Assembly (NCBI GenBank): GCA_938040985.1
Contig: CALHZD010000098.1
Location: forward strand, 1 to 14,556
DNA length: 14,556 nt
Direction: 5' to 3'
Source: an uncultured Propionivibrio sp.
GTDB lineage: Bacteria; Pseudomonadota; Gammaproteobacteria; Burkholderiales; Rhodocyclaceae
In this document: piece after piece, positions 7,508 to 14,457 of the stretch
How the letters are laid out: the number at the start of each line of letters is the position of its first letter
How positions within the stretch are numbered: the stretch's first letter is position 1
Notes under the pieces: generated by a model
Database searches by the model: none
Told to the model about the DNA's origin: nothing
What the model saw: only the letters and a program-made list of their open reading frames with translations
Program-made: the position numbers and the translations under genes

Positions 7508-7797
7508 CACGCGGCTGTCTCATCCGATGGGCACGCTGCGCCGGTCCTTTGCGCCGCTTCCGCCGAGGCCGAACGCGCCAGGTCGATGGCGGCCTGAATG
7601 GCGGCGCGCGCCTGCGGGCTATTCTTCCAGCAGGTCGATCCGGTCAGACGGGCGGCATGCGACACGATGCTTTCCACATCAGCAATGGAGAGTTGCGCTA
7701 GCGATTCGATGCCCATCGCTTCCAGGCGGGCAAGAACGGTAGGGCCAACGCCCTTCAGCGCCAGCAGGGCATTGCGTTCTTCCGTGGAAAAAGACAT
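7507..7797 (-). CDS. Small helix-hairpin-helix protein, Cdd1 (pathogenicity-locus) type
   Basis: This 96-aa protein contains one helix-hairpin-helix (LKGVGPTVLARLEAMGI, residues 14-30) and the family block STCWKNSPQARAAIQ (54-68). Those features fit the small Cdd1 family, which probably binds nucleic acid but has no settled function. The last 20 residues are low-complexity Ala-rich. Translation should be efficient: AGGAGG lies 8 nt before the ATG. It sits between yejB (18 nt upstream) and yejE, whose ATG overlaps its TGA, so it is made from the transporter mRNA. Nothing in the sequence links its function to peptide uptake. Confidence 0.85.
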   Translation of the reverse strand: MSFSTEERNALLALKGVGPTVLARLEAMGIESLAQLSIADVESIVSHAARLTGSTCWKNSPQARAAIQAAIDLARSASAEAAQRTGAACPSDETAA

Positions 7798-7805
7798 GGC
7801 CTTAT

Positions 7806-7811
7806 CCTCCT
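7806..7811 (-). promoter_or_regulatory. Strong Shine-Dalgarno of the HhH gene
   Basis: AGGAGG on the minus strand, 8 nt from the ATG at 7797. It is the best ribosome binding site in the minus-strand cluster, where most other starts have weak or no visible site. Confidence 0.85.
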
Positions 7812-7815
7812 GCGT

Positions 7816-8793
7816 TCATTCAAAACGGATGCGTGGATCGACCAGCGTATAGGCGATATCGGTCAGCATCAGGCCGACGATGTACAACACCGAACCGATG
7901 AAGACCATGGCGCGAACGACGGAGAAATCCTGCGCGTTGATGGCATCGATGGTGTAGCTGCCCAGACCGGGAATGCCGAAAAAGGATTCGATCAGCAGCG
8001 ACCCCATGAACAGCTGTGGAATGACCACAACCACCCCGGTCAGAATCGGAATAAGCGCGTTTCTCAGCACGTGCCGGAACATGACGAGCCGCTCCGGCAA
8101 GCCTTTGGCGCGCGCCGTGCGCACATAATCCTTGCCGATCTCTTCGAGGAAAATCGTCCTGTACCAGCGCGTCGAGGCGCCGATGCCGGAGATCACGCCG
8201 ATGGCGACCGGCAGGATGAGAAACTTCCACGCATCGATGCCCGGCGCGTAGCCGGAAATCGGCGCCAGCCGCCACAGCTTGCTGATGAGATACTGGCCGC
8301 CGACGATGTAGAACAAGCCGGAAACCGACATCATCGCCACACACAGCACAACGCCCCAGAAATCGAATGGCGTGGCGCGGAAGAAGGCGAGCAGCAGCGC
8401 CAGACAAACGGTGACAAACAGCCCCAGAACAAAGGTCGGTGCAGCAACGGCCAATGACGGCCCCATGCGCGCGGCAATTTCGCCGGCAATGTCGCGGCCA
8501 TCCTCGGCGCGCCCGAAGTCGCCGACGAACAGGCGCGCCGACTTGGTAAAAAAGATGGTGTCGCTCAGTTTGCCGCTGCCCCCGGCCTGGGCGTTGAAGA
8601 AAAGCGGCTTGTCGTAACCGTGCTCGGCCTTCCATTTTTCGATCGCCTCCGGCATGATCCGCTTGACGCCCAGCTGCATGCGCGCCATGTCATCCGGCGT
8701 ATTGACGATGAAAAAGAGCGCAAAGGTGATGAGATTGACGCCAATCAGGATCGGAATGGCATAGAGCAGACGGCGGATGAGATAGGCGAGCAT
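7816..8793 (-). CDS. yejB: YejB-type peptide ABC transporter permease
   Basis: Inner-membrane permease of the Yej importer, OppB/DppB type. The N-terminus MLAYLIRRLLYAIPILIGVN is the classic first helix of this family. The EAA loop DYVRTARAKGLPERLVMFRH lies at residues 222-241, and the ending YTLVDPRIRFE is characteristic. Five or six membrane helices are visible (about 10-30, 115-138, 146-170, 190-207, 248-272, 293-315). At 325 aa it is somewhat shorter than E. coli YejB (about 364). The ATG at 8793 has no strong ribosome site. It follows argC by 56 bp and precedes the HhH gene by 18 bp. Confidence 0.94.
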   Translation of the reverse strand: MLAYLIRRLLYAIPILIGVNLITFALFFIVNTPDDMARMQLGVKRIMPEAIEKWKAEHGYDKPLFFNAQAGGSGKLSDTIFFTKSARLFVGDFGRAEDGRDIAGEIAARMGPSLAVAAPTFVLGLFVTVCLALLLAFFRATPFDFWGVVLCVAMMSVSGLFYIVGGQYLISKLWRLAPISGYAPGIDAWKFLILPVAIGVISGIGASTRWYRTIFLEEIGKDYVRTARAKGLPERLVMFRHVLRNALIPILTGVVVVIPQLFMGSLLIESFFGIPGLGSYTIDAINAQDFSVVRAMVFIGSVLYIVGLMLTDIAYTLVDPRIRFE

Positions 8794-8849
8794 GGCGGCG
8801 TTTCAGCTCAATCGCACCACGACTTGCCCCGCGATGGCGCGATTCGCAT

Positions 8850-9788
8850 TCAAACCAGCCCTTTCGTCTCGTCGATGCCAAGATGGATGTTCATCGACTG
8901 GACGGCGGCGCCGGATGCGCCCTTGCCCAGGTTGTCGAGCCGGCTGACGATGAGCATGCGCTCCTCATTGCCAAAGACAAAGAGGTCGACGCGATTGCTG
9001 TCGTTGCTGGCCTCGACGTCGAAGAAGCCGCCCTCCGTCGCTGCTTCCAGATCGCAGGGATGGACGCGGATGAAGGCTTCGCCGGCGTAATAGTCGGCGA
9101 GGATTTTCTGTACCTCCGCCGGTGTCGCCTTGCGGGCGAACTGGCCGGGATGCAGGTAGGCGGTGACGGCCAGCCCCTTGTAGAAAGGGCCGACGATCGG
9201 CACGAAGATCGGCGCGACGTCCAGCCCGGTATGGGAGCGCATTTCGGGCAGGTGTTTATGCATCAGGCCCAGCGCGTAGGGGCGCGGTGCGTCGATGCGC
9301 TGCGCGCTACGGTAGGACTCAATCATCTTTTTGCCGCCGCCCGAATAACCGGTAATCGAATGCGCCGCAACCTGCGTTCCGGCCGGCAGCAGGCCGCTCG
9401 CAACCAGCGGTCTGAGCGCCAAAATGAAGGCGGTGGCATGGCAACCGGGATTGGCGATGCGCTTGCTGGCGCGAATCCGCTCGCGCTGCTGGCGCTCGAG
9501 TTCCGGCAGGCCGTAGACCCAGCCCGGATGGACGCGATGCGCCGTCGAGGCGTCGATGATGCAGGTGGCCGGATTGTCGGCCAGCGTCACCGCTTCCCGC
9601 GCCGCATCGTCGGGCAGGCAGAGGAAGGTGATGTCGGAGGCGTTGATCAGCCGCTTGCGCTCGGCCGGGTCCTTGCGCTTGTCCGCGTCGATGTGCAGCA
9701 CCTCAACATCGTCGCGCTGCGCGAGGTATTCGTTGATTTGCAGGCCGGTGGTGCCTTCCTGTCCATCGACAAAGATTTTGTAGCTCAT
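8850..9788 (-). CDS. argC: N-acetyl-gamma-glutamyl-phosphate reductase, type 2
   Basis: ArgC reduces N-acetylglutamyl-5-phosphate to the semialdehyde with NADPH, the third step of arginine synthesis. The 312-aa length and the start YKIFVDGQEGTTGLQINEYL mark the shorter type-2 enzyme; the N-terminal GxxGxxG-like nucleotide-binding loop is at 9-16. The catalytic cysteine is Cys116 in ANPGCHATAF. HSITGYSGGGKKMIESY and LGKGASGAAVQSMNIHLG are the other conserved blocks. The ATG at 9788 is preferred to an in-frame TTG at 9809. It lies between yejA and yejB on the same strand, an unusual place for a biosynthetic gene; no other arg gene is in the window. Confidence 0.95.
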   Translation of the reverse strand: MSYKIFVDGQEGTTGLQINEYLAQRDDVEVLHIDADKRKDPAERKRLINASDITFLCLPDDAAREAVTLADNPATCIIDASTAHRVHPGWVYGLPELERQQRERIRASKRIANPGCHATAFILALRPLVASGLLPAGTQVAAHSITGYSGGGKKMIESYRSAQRIDAPRPYALGLMHKHLPEMRSHTGLDVAPIFVPIVGPFYKGLAVTAYLHPGQFARKATPAEVQKILADYYAGEAFIRVHPCDLEAATEGGFFDVEASNDSNRVDLFVFGNEERMLIVSRLDNLGKGASGAAVQSMNIHLGIDETKGLV

Positions 9789-9802
9789 GGCAGCTCGCAA
9801 AG

Positions 9803-10006
9803 TCAGCAAAAGGTGAAAAAACGTGGATACCGCGCATTCAGGCGCAACGGGCGCAGAAATGAGCGCAGAATCAGGCGGTACGTCTCGGCCATCGTGTCAT
9901 GGCTCCGGCAGCCCATTTCGGCGACATGCACGCGTGCTAGACGGTACGGCCAGGACGGGATGTTACGTTGCGCCTTGGCCGGCTGCAAATCCATGCCACC
10001 GCCCAT
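9803..10006 (-). CDS. Possible 67-aa small ORF between yejA and argC
   Basis: I do not recognise this product (begins MGGGMDLQPAKAQRN, ends RYPRFFTFC). Its ATG overlaps the yejA TGA as TGATG, the same arrangement seen at the HhH-yejE junction, and its TGA ends 14 nt before the argC ATG. It fills almost the whole yejA-argC gap of 217 bp. There is no separate ribosome site, and the overlap could be chance. If it is not a gene, the gap shows no clear promoter or terminator. Confidence 0.3.
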   Translation of the reverse strand: MGGGMDLQPAKAQRNIPSWPYRLARVHVAEMGCRSHDTMAETYRLILRSFLRPLRLNARYPRFFTFC

Positions 10007-12267
10007 CACCGCCTCAATGCGCTGCGCCGTTCGCGGCGGCGCCAGGCGAGCACCGCGGCAATCAGGGTCACGACGGCGGCGATGGCGGCCAGCGCCAGCG
10101 GCCAGACGACAGGCGGATTCCATGCTTGGCGCAAGCGTTCGCGCGCGGCTGCGTCGATGCGCTGATACTTGAGACCATTGTTGGCGACATCATTTGGCTT
10201 GCGGTTATACAGCCAGCTATGGCTGAGCGTGTAGCTCTTGGGATGGAAGCCGAAGATCCACGGCGCATCTTCCTGAAGGATGCGGTTCATGCGCCGGATG
10301 ATGGCCTGCCGCTGCGGCGTATTGTCCATGTTTTTCATGGTCTCGAACAAGCGATCAAATTCGGCATTGACGTAATTGGCCTTATTTTCTCCGCCGTGCG
10401 CGAGCATGCCTTCCTTGCTCGAAAAGAGGAAAAAGAAATTTTCCGGATCGGGGTAATCGGCATTCCAGCCGAGAAAAAAAATCTGCACTGCACCTTTGCG
10501 CAGCTTTTCCTGAAAGCGGTTGAAATCGGTTGAACGGACGACAAGCTGGATGCCGATCTTGGTAAATTGCCGACGCAGCCAGTCAAGCTGTGATTTATCG
10601 TCCATGCCGGTGCCCGTGGTGTCGAGGTTGAGCACCAGCGGCTCGCCGGTGTTGGCGTCGCGCCCGTTCGGCCAGCCGGCTTCGGCCAGCAGCGCCTTCG
10701 CTGCGGCAATGGGTTTACGCCGTGCACGGCCGCCATCCCCATCTTCCGCAGCATGGGAATGCGCCCTCTCCCAGTCATAGACCACGGGATTGATGCCGGC
10801 TTCGCCGCTTTCATGGCCGAAAATGCCCGGCGGCAGCGGATTCATAGCGGCGATGCCGCGCCCGTTAAGGAAGATCGAGATGAACTCTTCCTGGTCAATG
10901 GCAATCGACAGCGCCTGACGCAGTTTGCGCGCGCGCATCTCGCCGACGCCGTCCTTACCGCCCACGACGGGGTCGTGCATATTGAAGCCCATGTAGAAAA
11001 TTGCGGCGCGCACGCTGGTCAGCAGGCGGATGCCGCGTTCGCGCATCTCGTCAGAAAGCTGCACGTCACCGCCGACGTTGAGCCGCACGGCCTGGTCGAA
11101 GCTATCGGACGAAATGCCGGAAGCGTCGTAATAGCCTTGCAGGAACTTGTTCCAGTACGGGATGCTTTCCTTTTCGCGCGAAAAGACAGCCTGGTCGATC
11201 AGCGGCAGCGCCTTGCCGCAGTCGGCCAGCAGGCCAGCGGTGCGGTCGTCTTGCCCGCTCTTGTTCTTGCCTTCGCCCTCCTCGCCCTCGCACGGATACG
11301 TTTCGCCATGAAAGTTTGGATTGCGCGACAGCACCATGCGGCTGTTCGGATTATTTTCGGTCAGCATGAAGGGGCCGGTACCGACGGGATACCAGTCGAG
11401 CGTCAGGTTTTTCTCAGCCATGCCGGGCTGGCTGTAGAAGCGGTCGGCCTCGCGCGGGATGGGTGCAAAAAACGGCATCGCCAGCCAGTAGAGAAAGTGC
11501 GGGTATTTGCCGGTCAGACGCACCCGGTAGGCGTAGCGGTCGATGCGCGTGACGCCGCTGAGGGAAAAACGGTCGAGATCAAGCCAGGTATCAGGACGCG
11601 CGGACTGCGCCGTCTGCAACGCTGCTCCCAGCTCTTTCAGGCCGACGATGTGGCCGGCCATCAGCCCGAAAACCGGCGAGTTCAGACGTGGATGCGCCAA
11701 CCGTTTGATCTGGTAGATGTAATCGTCGGCGATCAGCTCGCGCGTTCCGGTGTGTGTCAAGTCGGCCAGCGTGCGGATCGATCTTAGGCGTGCCGCATCA
11801 AGATTGGCATAAACCGGCACACCCGCAGCATCGACGGCAAAAGCCGGGTGCGGCTGGTAAAGGATGCCTGGCTTGATGCGGATTTCGTATTCGCTGAAAG
11901 CGATGCGTGCCGCCGGCGCATCGGGTGGCAGCGGTTCGCCCGAGGCGTCGAGATAACGCACTTCGGGCACGGCTTCGGCGGTTGCCGGGATCAGCTCATA
12001 TGGCCGTTTCAGATAATGGTATTGCAGCGGCGGCTCATAAATTTGCCCGGTAAAAACGCTTTCATCCTCGGTATAGGATTGCGCCGGATCGAGGTGTTTC
12101 GGCCGCTCGATAAATGCCGTGTAGAAGATGTTGCGGCCGCGCTCGACGGCAGGGTACGGATCGTTCCATTCATTGCCGCAGCCGGTGATTGCCAGCAAAA
12201 CCGCCCCGGCGAGCAGATGCGCGGCACAGCGGATGCTGCACGGCAGCGCGCGCAACAGGCGCCGCAT
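10006..12267 (-). CDS. yejA: YejA-type family 5 extracellular solute-binding lipoprotein with C-terminal membrane helix
   Basis: Binding protein that would deliver peptides to YejBEF. From ATG 12267 (753 aa) the N-terminus is a lipoprotein signal: basic MRRLLR, a hydrophobic stretch, and lipobox ITGC with Cys30. Family 5 features follow: NIFYTAFIERPKHLDPAQSY near the mature start, DWYPVGTGPFMLTENNPN, ESIPYWNKFLQGYYDASGI, RKLRQALSIAID and FFLGWNADYPDPENFFFLF. The acidic GEEGEGKNKSG stretch is a low-complexity insertion. It is about 150 residues longer than E. coli YejA (about 604). Unusually, the C-terminus has a hydrophobic helix (WPLALAAIAAVVTLIAAVLA) followed by an Arg-rich tail, so the protein may be anchored at both ends. 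An alternative ATG at 12315 adds 16 residues and would weaken the signal peptide. It is divergent from fabI. Confidence 0.9.
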   Translation of the reverse strand: MRRLLRALPCSIRCAAHLLAGAVLLAITGCGNEWNDPYPAVERGRNIFYTAFIERPKHLDPAQSYTEDESVFTGQIYEPPLQYHYLKRPYELIPATAEAVPEVRYLDASGEPLPPDAPAARIAFSEYEIRIKPGILYQPHPAFAVDAAGVPVYANLDAARLRSIRTLADLTHTGTRELIADDYIYQIKRLAHPRLNSPVFGLMAGHIVGLKELGAALQTAQSARPDTWLDLDRFSLSGVTRIDRYAYRVRLTGKYPHFLYWLAMPFFAPIPREADRFYSQPGMAEKNLTLDWYPVGTGPFMLTENNPNSRMVLSRNPNFHGETYPCEGEEGEGKNKSGQDDRTAGLLADCGKALPLIDQAVFSREKESIPYWNKFLQGYYDASGISSDSFDQAVRLNVGGDVQLSDEMRERGIRLLTSVRAAIFYMGFNMHDPVVGGKDGVGEMRARKLRQALSIAIDQEEFISIFLNGRGIAAMNPLPPGIFGHESGEAGINPVVYDWERAHSHAAEDGDGGRARRKPIAAAKALLAEAGWPNGRDANTGEPLVLNLDTTGTGMDDKSQLDWLRRQFTKIGIQLVVRSTDFNRFQEKLRKGAVQIFFLGWNADYPDPENFFFLFSSKEGMLAHGGENKANYVNAEFDRLFETMKNMDNTPQRQAIIRRMNRILQEDAPWIFGFHPKSYTLSHSWLYNRKPNDVANNGLKYQRIDAAARERLRQAWNPPVVWPLALAAIAAVVTLIAAVLAWRRRERRSALRR

Positions 12268-12315
12268 AAGATCGGCAAGTATGGTGAAATCGGCGGGCAA
12301 CGAAAAGCAGGACAT

Positions 12316-12572
12316 GGGCGGAGTTTAACCCGACCCGCATTCTCACGCATTGGCCGCTCCGGCAAAAATGCGCCGGTGCCGGCAGTATCGGGACGGGTCG
12401 CGAAATCTTTTATAATTTCCCTGCTGAAAAACGTCCGGAAAGGCATAACAACAATCCGCCGTCGATCTGGTCGTGCGTGCGCCGTTGGCCGTTTTTTTGT
12501 TTCATCCGGCACATTCGGTGTATTCGCCGCATTGGCGGTATCCGTTGCCACTTACACTGTACGGGAGCATTT
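12316..12572. promoter_or_regulatory. Divergent yejA-fabI intergenic region
   Basis: About 257 bp separates the longest yejA start from the fabI ATG and should hold promoters for both. No operator or riboswitch is recognised. The fabI side would give a leader of about 150 nt containing small hairpins (CCGC-ATTG-GCGG near 12528-12540) and a GGCCGTTTTTTT run near 12487 that resembles a weak terminator without a strong stem. Confidence 0.5.
12411..12416 (+). promoter_or_regulatory. Candidate -10 box for fabI
   Basis: A perfect TATAAT, 157 bp before the fabI ATG. The base region 16-18 bp upstream (TCGGGA and neighbours) is not a good -35, so the promoter may need an activator or be weak. The same bases read on the minus strand give TATAAAAG, which could serve yejA. 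Confidence 0.45.
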
Positions 12573-13373
12573 ATGGGATTTCTTGCTGACAAACGCATTC
12601 TGATCTGCGGCCTTCTCTCCAAGCATTCGATCGCCTACGGCATTGCCAAGGCGTGCCATCGGGAAGGCGCGCGCCTGGCCTTCACCTATCAGAACGAACG
12701 CTTTCAGGATCGCCTCACCAAATTTGCCGCCGAATTTGACAGCACGCTGGTTTTTCCCTGCGACGTTGCCGAAGACGCCCAGATTGACGGGCTGTTCGCC
12801 GAACTGGGCAAACATTGGGACGGGCTGGATGGTTTCGTGCATTCCGTCGCCTATGCGCCGGGAGAGGCCATCGAAGGCGATTTTCTCGAGGGATTGTCGC
12901 GCGAAGCCTTCCGCATTGCGCACGACGTCTCTTCCTACAGCTATCCGGCGCTGGCCAAGGCGGCGCGTCCCATGCTGCTCAAGGGCAACCACCCGTCGCT
13001 GCTGGCAATGACCTATCTGGGCGCCGAGCGCACGATGCCCAACTACAACACGATGGGGCTGGCCAAAGCCAGCCTCGAAGCGGCAACGCGTTATCTGGCC
13101 TTCTGCCTCGGCCCGCAAGGCATCCGGGCCAATGCGATTTCGGCCGGCCCGATCAAAACACTGGCCGCTTCCGGGATCGGCAACTTCGGCAAGCTGCTCG
13201 CCTACAACGCGCAGCACGCGCCGCTGCGCCGCAACGTCACCATTGAGGAAGTCGGCAATGCCGCCGCTTTCCTGCTCTCCGACCTGTCCAGCGCAATCAC
13301 CGGCGAAATTCTGTATGTTGACGGCGGCATCAACACCACCGCGCTCGGCAACCAGGACGCCCTATCGGCCTGA
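12573..13373 (+). CDS. fabI: Enoyl-[acyl-carrier-protein] reductase (NADH) FabI
   Basis: FabI carries out the last step of each fatty acid elongation cycle, reducing trans-2-enoyl-ACP with NADH in the cytosol. The 266-aa length is normal. The N-terminal Rossmann region reads GFLADKRILICGLLSKHSIAYGIA. The active site Tyr-x6-Lys is Tyr158 and Lys165 in PNYNTMGLAKASLEA, with Tyr148 as the second tyrosine. ISAGPIKTLAASGIG and GEILYVDGGINT are typical. At the position of E. coli Gly93 this protein has Ala (SVAYAPGE). The ribosome site GGGAG (12563-12567) lies 5 nt before the ATG. The TGA stop (13371-13373) is part of the first 39-bp repeat unit. It is the only clear plus-strand gene. Confidence 0.97.
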   Translation: MGFLADKRILICGLLSKHSIAYGIAKACHREGARLAFTYQNERFQDRLTKFAAEFDSTLVFPCDVAEDAQIDGLFAELGKHWDGLDGFVHSVAYAPGEAIEGDFLEGLSREAFRIAHDVSSYSYPALAKAARPMLLKGNHPSLLAMTYLGAERTMPNYNTMGLAKASLEAATRYLAFCLGPQGIRANAISAGPIKTLAASGIGNFGKLLAYNAQHAPLRRNVTIEEVGNAAAFLLSDLSSAITGEILYVDGGINTTALGNQDALSA

Positions 13374-13570
13374 AACCCGCGTAAACAGGGCGTTTCAGCG
13401 GGGCATGCCCGGAAACCCGCGTGGATAGGGCGTTTCCGCGCGCCCCCTCTGAAATGCCCTATTTACAAGGACTTCAGGGCATGTGCTCTGAGATGTCCTA
13501 AATACGCGAGCTGGCGGACAGCCCTTCTGTAACGCCCTTGGATAAAGGACTTCCGAGCAGCGCCTCTGAA
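13370..13570. repeat. Array of 39-40 bp palindromic units, block 1
   Basis: Five full units start at 13370, 13410, 13449, 13488 and 13527; a sixth start at 13566 is broken by element B. Spacings are 40, 39, 39, 39 and 39. Each begins CTGARA, CTGTAA or CGGAAA, and most have a 28-29 bp imperfect palindrome followed by about 11 bp spacer. Perfect 7-bp outer arms are seen in the first two: CTGAAAC/GTTTCAG (13370-13376, 13392-13398) and CGGAAAC/GTTTCCG (13410-13416, 13432-13438). There are no identical spacers or cas genes, so this is not a CRISPR array. Confidence 0.9.
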
Positions 13571-13682
13571 TAAAGCGGCTTCCTTTGCCAAATACGGCGT
13601 TGCTGTGTCGGCCTGACCTTGCTGTACAAATGCACTGCCTGCGGCTTACCGCCTTGTCTTTTGGCAAAGTCGGGCCGCTATA
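13571..13682 (+). mobile_element. 112-bp inverted-repeat element (element B), MITE-like
   Basis: The ends are TAAAGCGGC at 13571 and GCCGCTATA at 13682. Terminal inverted repeats are AGCGGC, 4-5 variable bases, then TTTGCCAAA (13574-13592 against 13659-13679). TA at each outer edge would fit a TA target duplication of Tc1/IS630-type elements, but this is not proven. It encodes nothing. A diverged, truncated copy in the opposite orientation is at 2-70. It interrupts a 39-bp unit, so it inserted after the array formed. Internal blocks such as TACGGCGTTGC and CTGCGGCTT recall a common Neisseria intergenic repeat. Confidence 0.7.
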
Positions 13683-13708
13683 TTTTGGGCATCTCAAATA
13701 TGGGTGCC

Positions 13709-13989
13709 TTGAAACCCGCGCGGATAGGGCGTTTGCGGGCAGGCGCCTTCGGAGCCTTTGTAAATAAAGGGTTTCCGGGCAGGTACCGCTGGAGCCCGTG
13801 CAAATAAAGTCACCCTAGATAGGGCGCACGGAGACGCCCTGTTTATAAGGGCTCCGGAGCATTTCTCTGGGAGATGCACGCAAATAAAGGACTTGCGGGC
13901 GCACTTCTCTGAGATGCACTAAATACGCGGGCTAGCGGGCATCCCCCTTGAAATGCCCGTAGATAAAAAACTTCAGGGCAAGCACCCTA
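13709..13989. repeat. Array of 39-40 bp palindromic units, block 2
   Basis: Seven units follow in register, starting near 13709, 13750, 13790, 13829, 13869, 13910 and 13949. Complementary arms are visible in several: CGGA/TCCG (13750-13753, 13774-13777), CGGAG/CTCCG (13829-13833, 13852-13856) and TGAA/TTCA (13949-13952, 13972-13975). The unit at 13829 also has an inner GCCCT/AGGGC stem. Units are more diverged than in block 1. No credible gene is present. Confidence 0.85.
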
Positions 13990-14138
13990 AAACTGAAAAA
14001 CAAGATTCGCCAAGGCCTGCGTGCTGACTTCCACCTACGAGACTTCTCTTGATGCTGTAGCGCTGAGCGGCAGCGTGCCCCGGTGGTGCCCCATCTACAC
14101 GGGTTGCAGAGAGTTGGTTGGGCGCAGTGTTTCAGTTT
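13990..14138. repeat. Stretch bounded by a 12-bp inverted repeat
   Basis: AAACTGAAAAAC at 13990-14001 is complementary, with one mismatch, to GTGTTTCAGTTT at 14127-14138. The enclosed sequence breaks the 39-bp register, although GCCCCATCTACACGGGTTGC near 14087 looks like a diverged unit. It could be another small inserted element or chance. Confidence 0.35.
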
Positions 14139-14150
14139 ATATTTTGTGAT

Positions 14151-14457
14151 GCTTTGAAGCCCTTGTATTTAAGGCGTCTCAGAGCGTTTTATGTTTTTTG
14201 GTCTGTTTGCGTGTGATTTCTGGGCATCTTCTTTTTGCATTCTGAGATGCCCTGACCACACGTGTTCCAAAGCACTCTGCTTGGAGAGCTTTTATCCATG
14301 CGGGGTTCAGAGAGGCATTCCCGTAAATCCCCTATCTACTCGGGTTTCGGAGCACCCTAAAAGCCCCCCGCCCCGTGAGAGAGGAATTTAGAGAGAGGGC
14401 AAATAAAAGGATGCTCGAAGCCCCTTTATCCACGCGGGTTTACGGACATGTCCTTCG
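14151..14457. repeat. Diverged palindromic units, block 3
   Basis: Recognisable units begin near 14154 (TTGAAGCCCTTGTATTTAAG), 14242, 14282, 14323 and 14415. Cores such as TTTATCCATGCGGGGTTCAG, CTATCTACTCGGGTTTCGG and TTTATCCACGCGGGTTTACG keep the family pattern. Spacings 14242-14282-14323 are 40-41 bp; elsewhere unrelated AT-richer sequence intervenes. No credible gene is present; a 66-aa plus ORF at 14191-14391 runs through these units and is rejected. Confidence 0.65.

Noticed and set aside
4823..7597. 924-aa plus-strand open frame opposite yejF and yejE
   Set aside because: It is antisense to two clear transporter genes, has no recognisable domain, and is rich in Arg, Gln and His as expected for the complement of GC-rich coding sequence.
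13370..13398. Intrinsic terminator after fabI
   Set aside because: A hairpin is present but no T-run follows; it is better explained as a repeat unit, though it might still influence transcript ends.
13395..13697. 100-aa minus ORF with 13-residue repeats
   Set aside because: The peptide periodicity comes from the 39-bp DNA repeat; it crosses element B, lacks a ribosome site, and stops differ between units.
13370..13989. CRISPR array
   Set aside because: Units are diverged along their whole length, have no constant repeat with unique spacers, and no cas gene is nearby.
14191..14391. 66-aa plus ORF at the right end
   Set aside because: It runs through diverged repeat units and has no recognisable protein or ribosome site.
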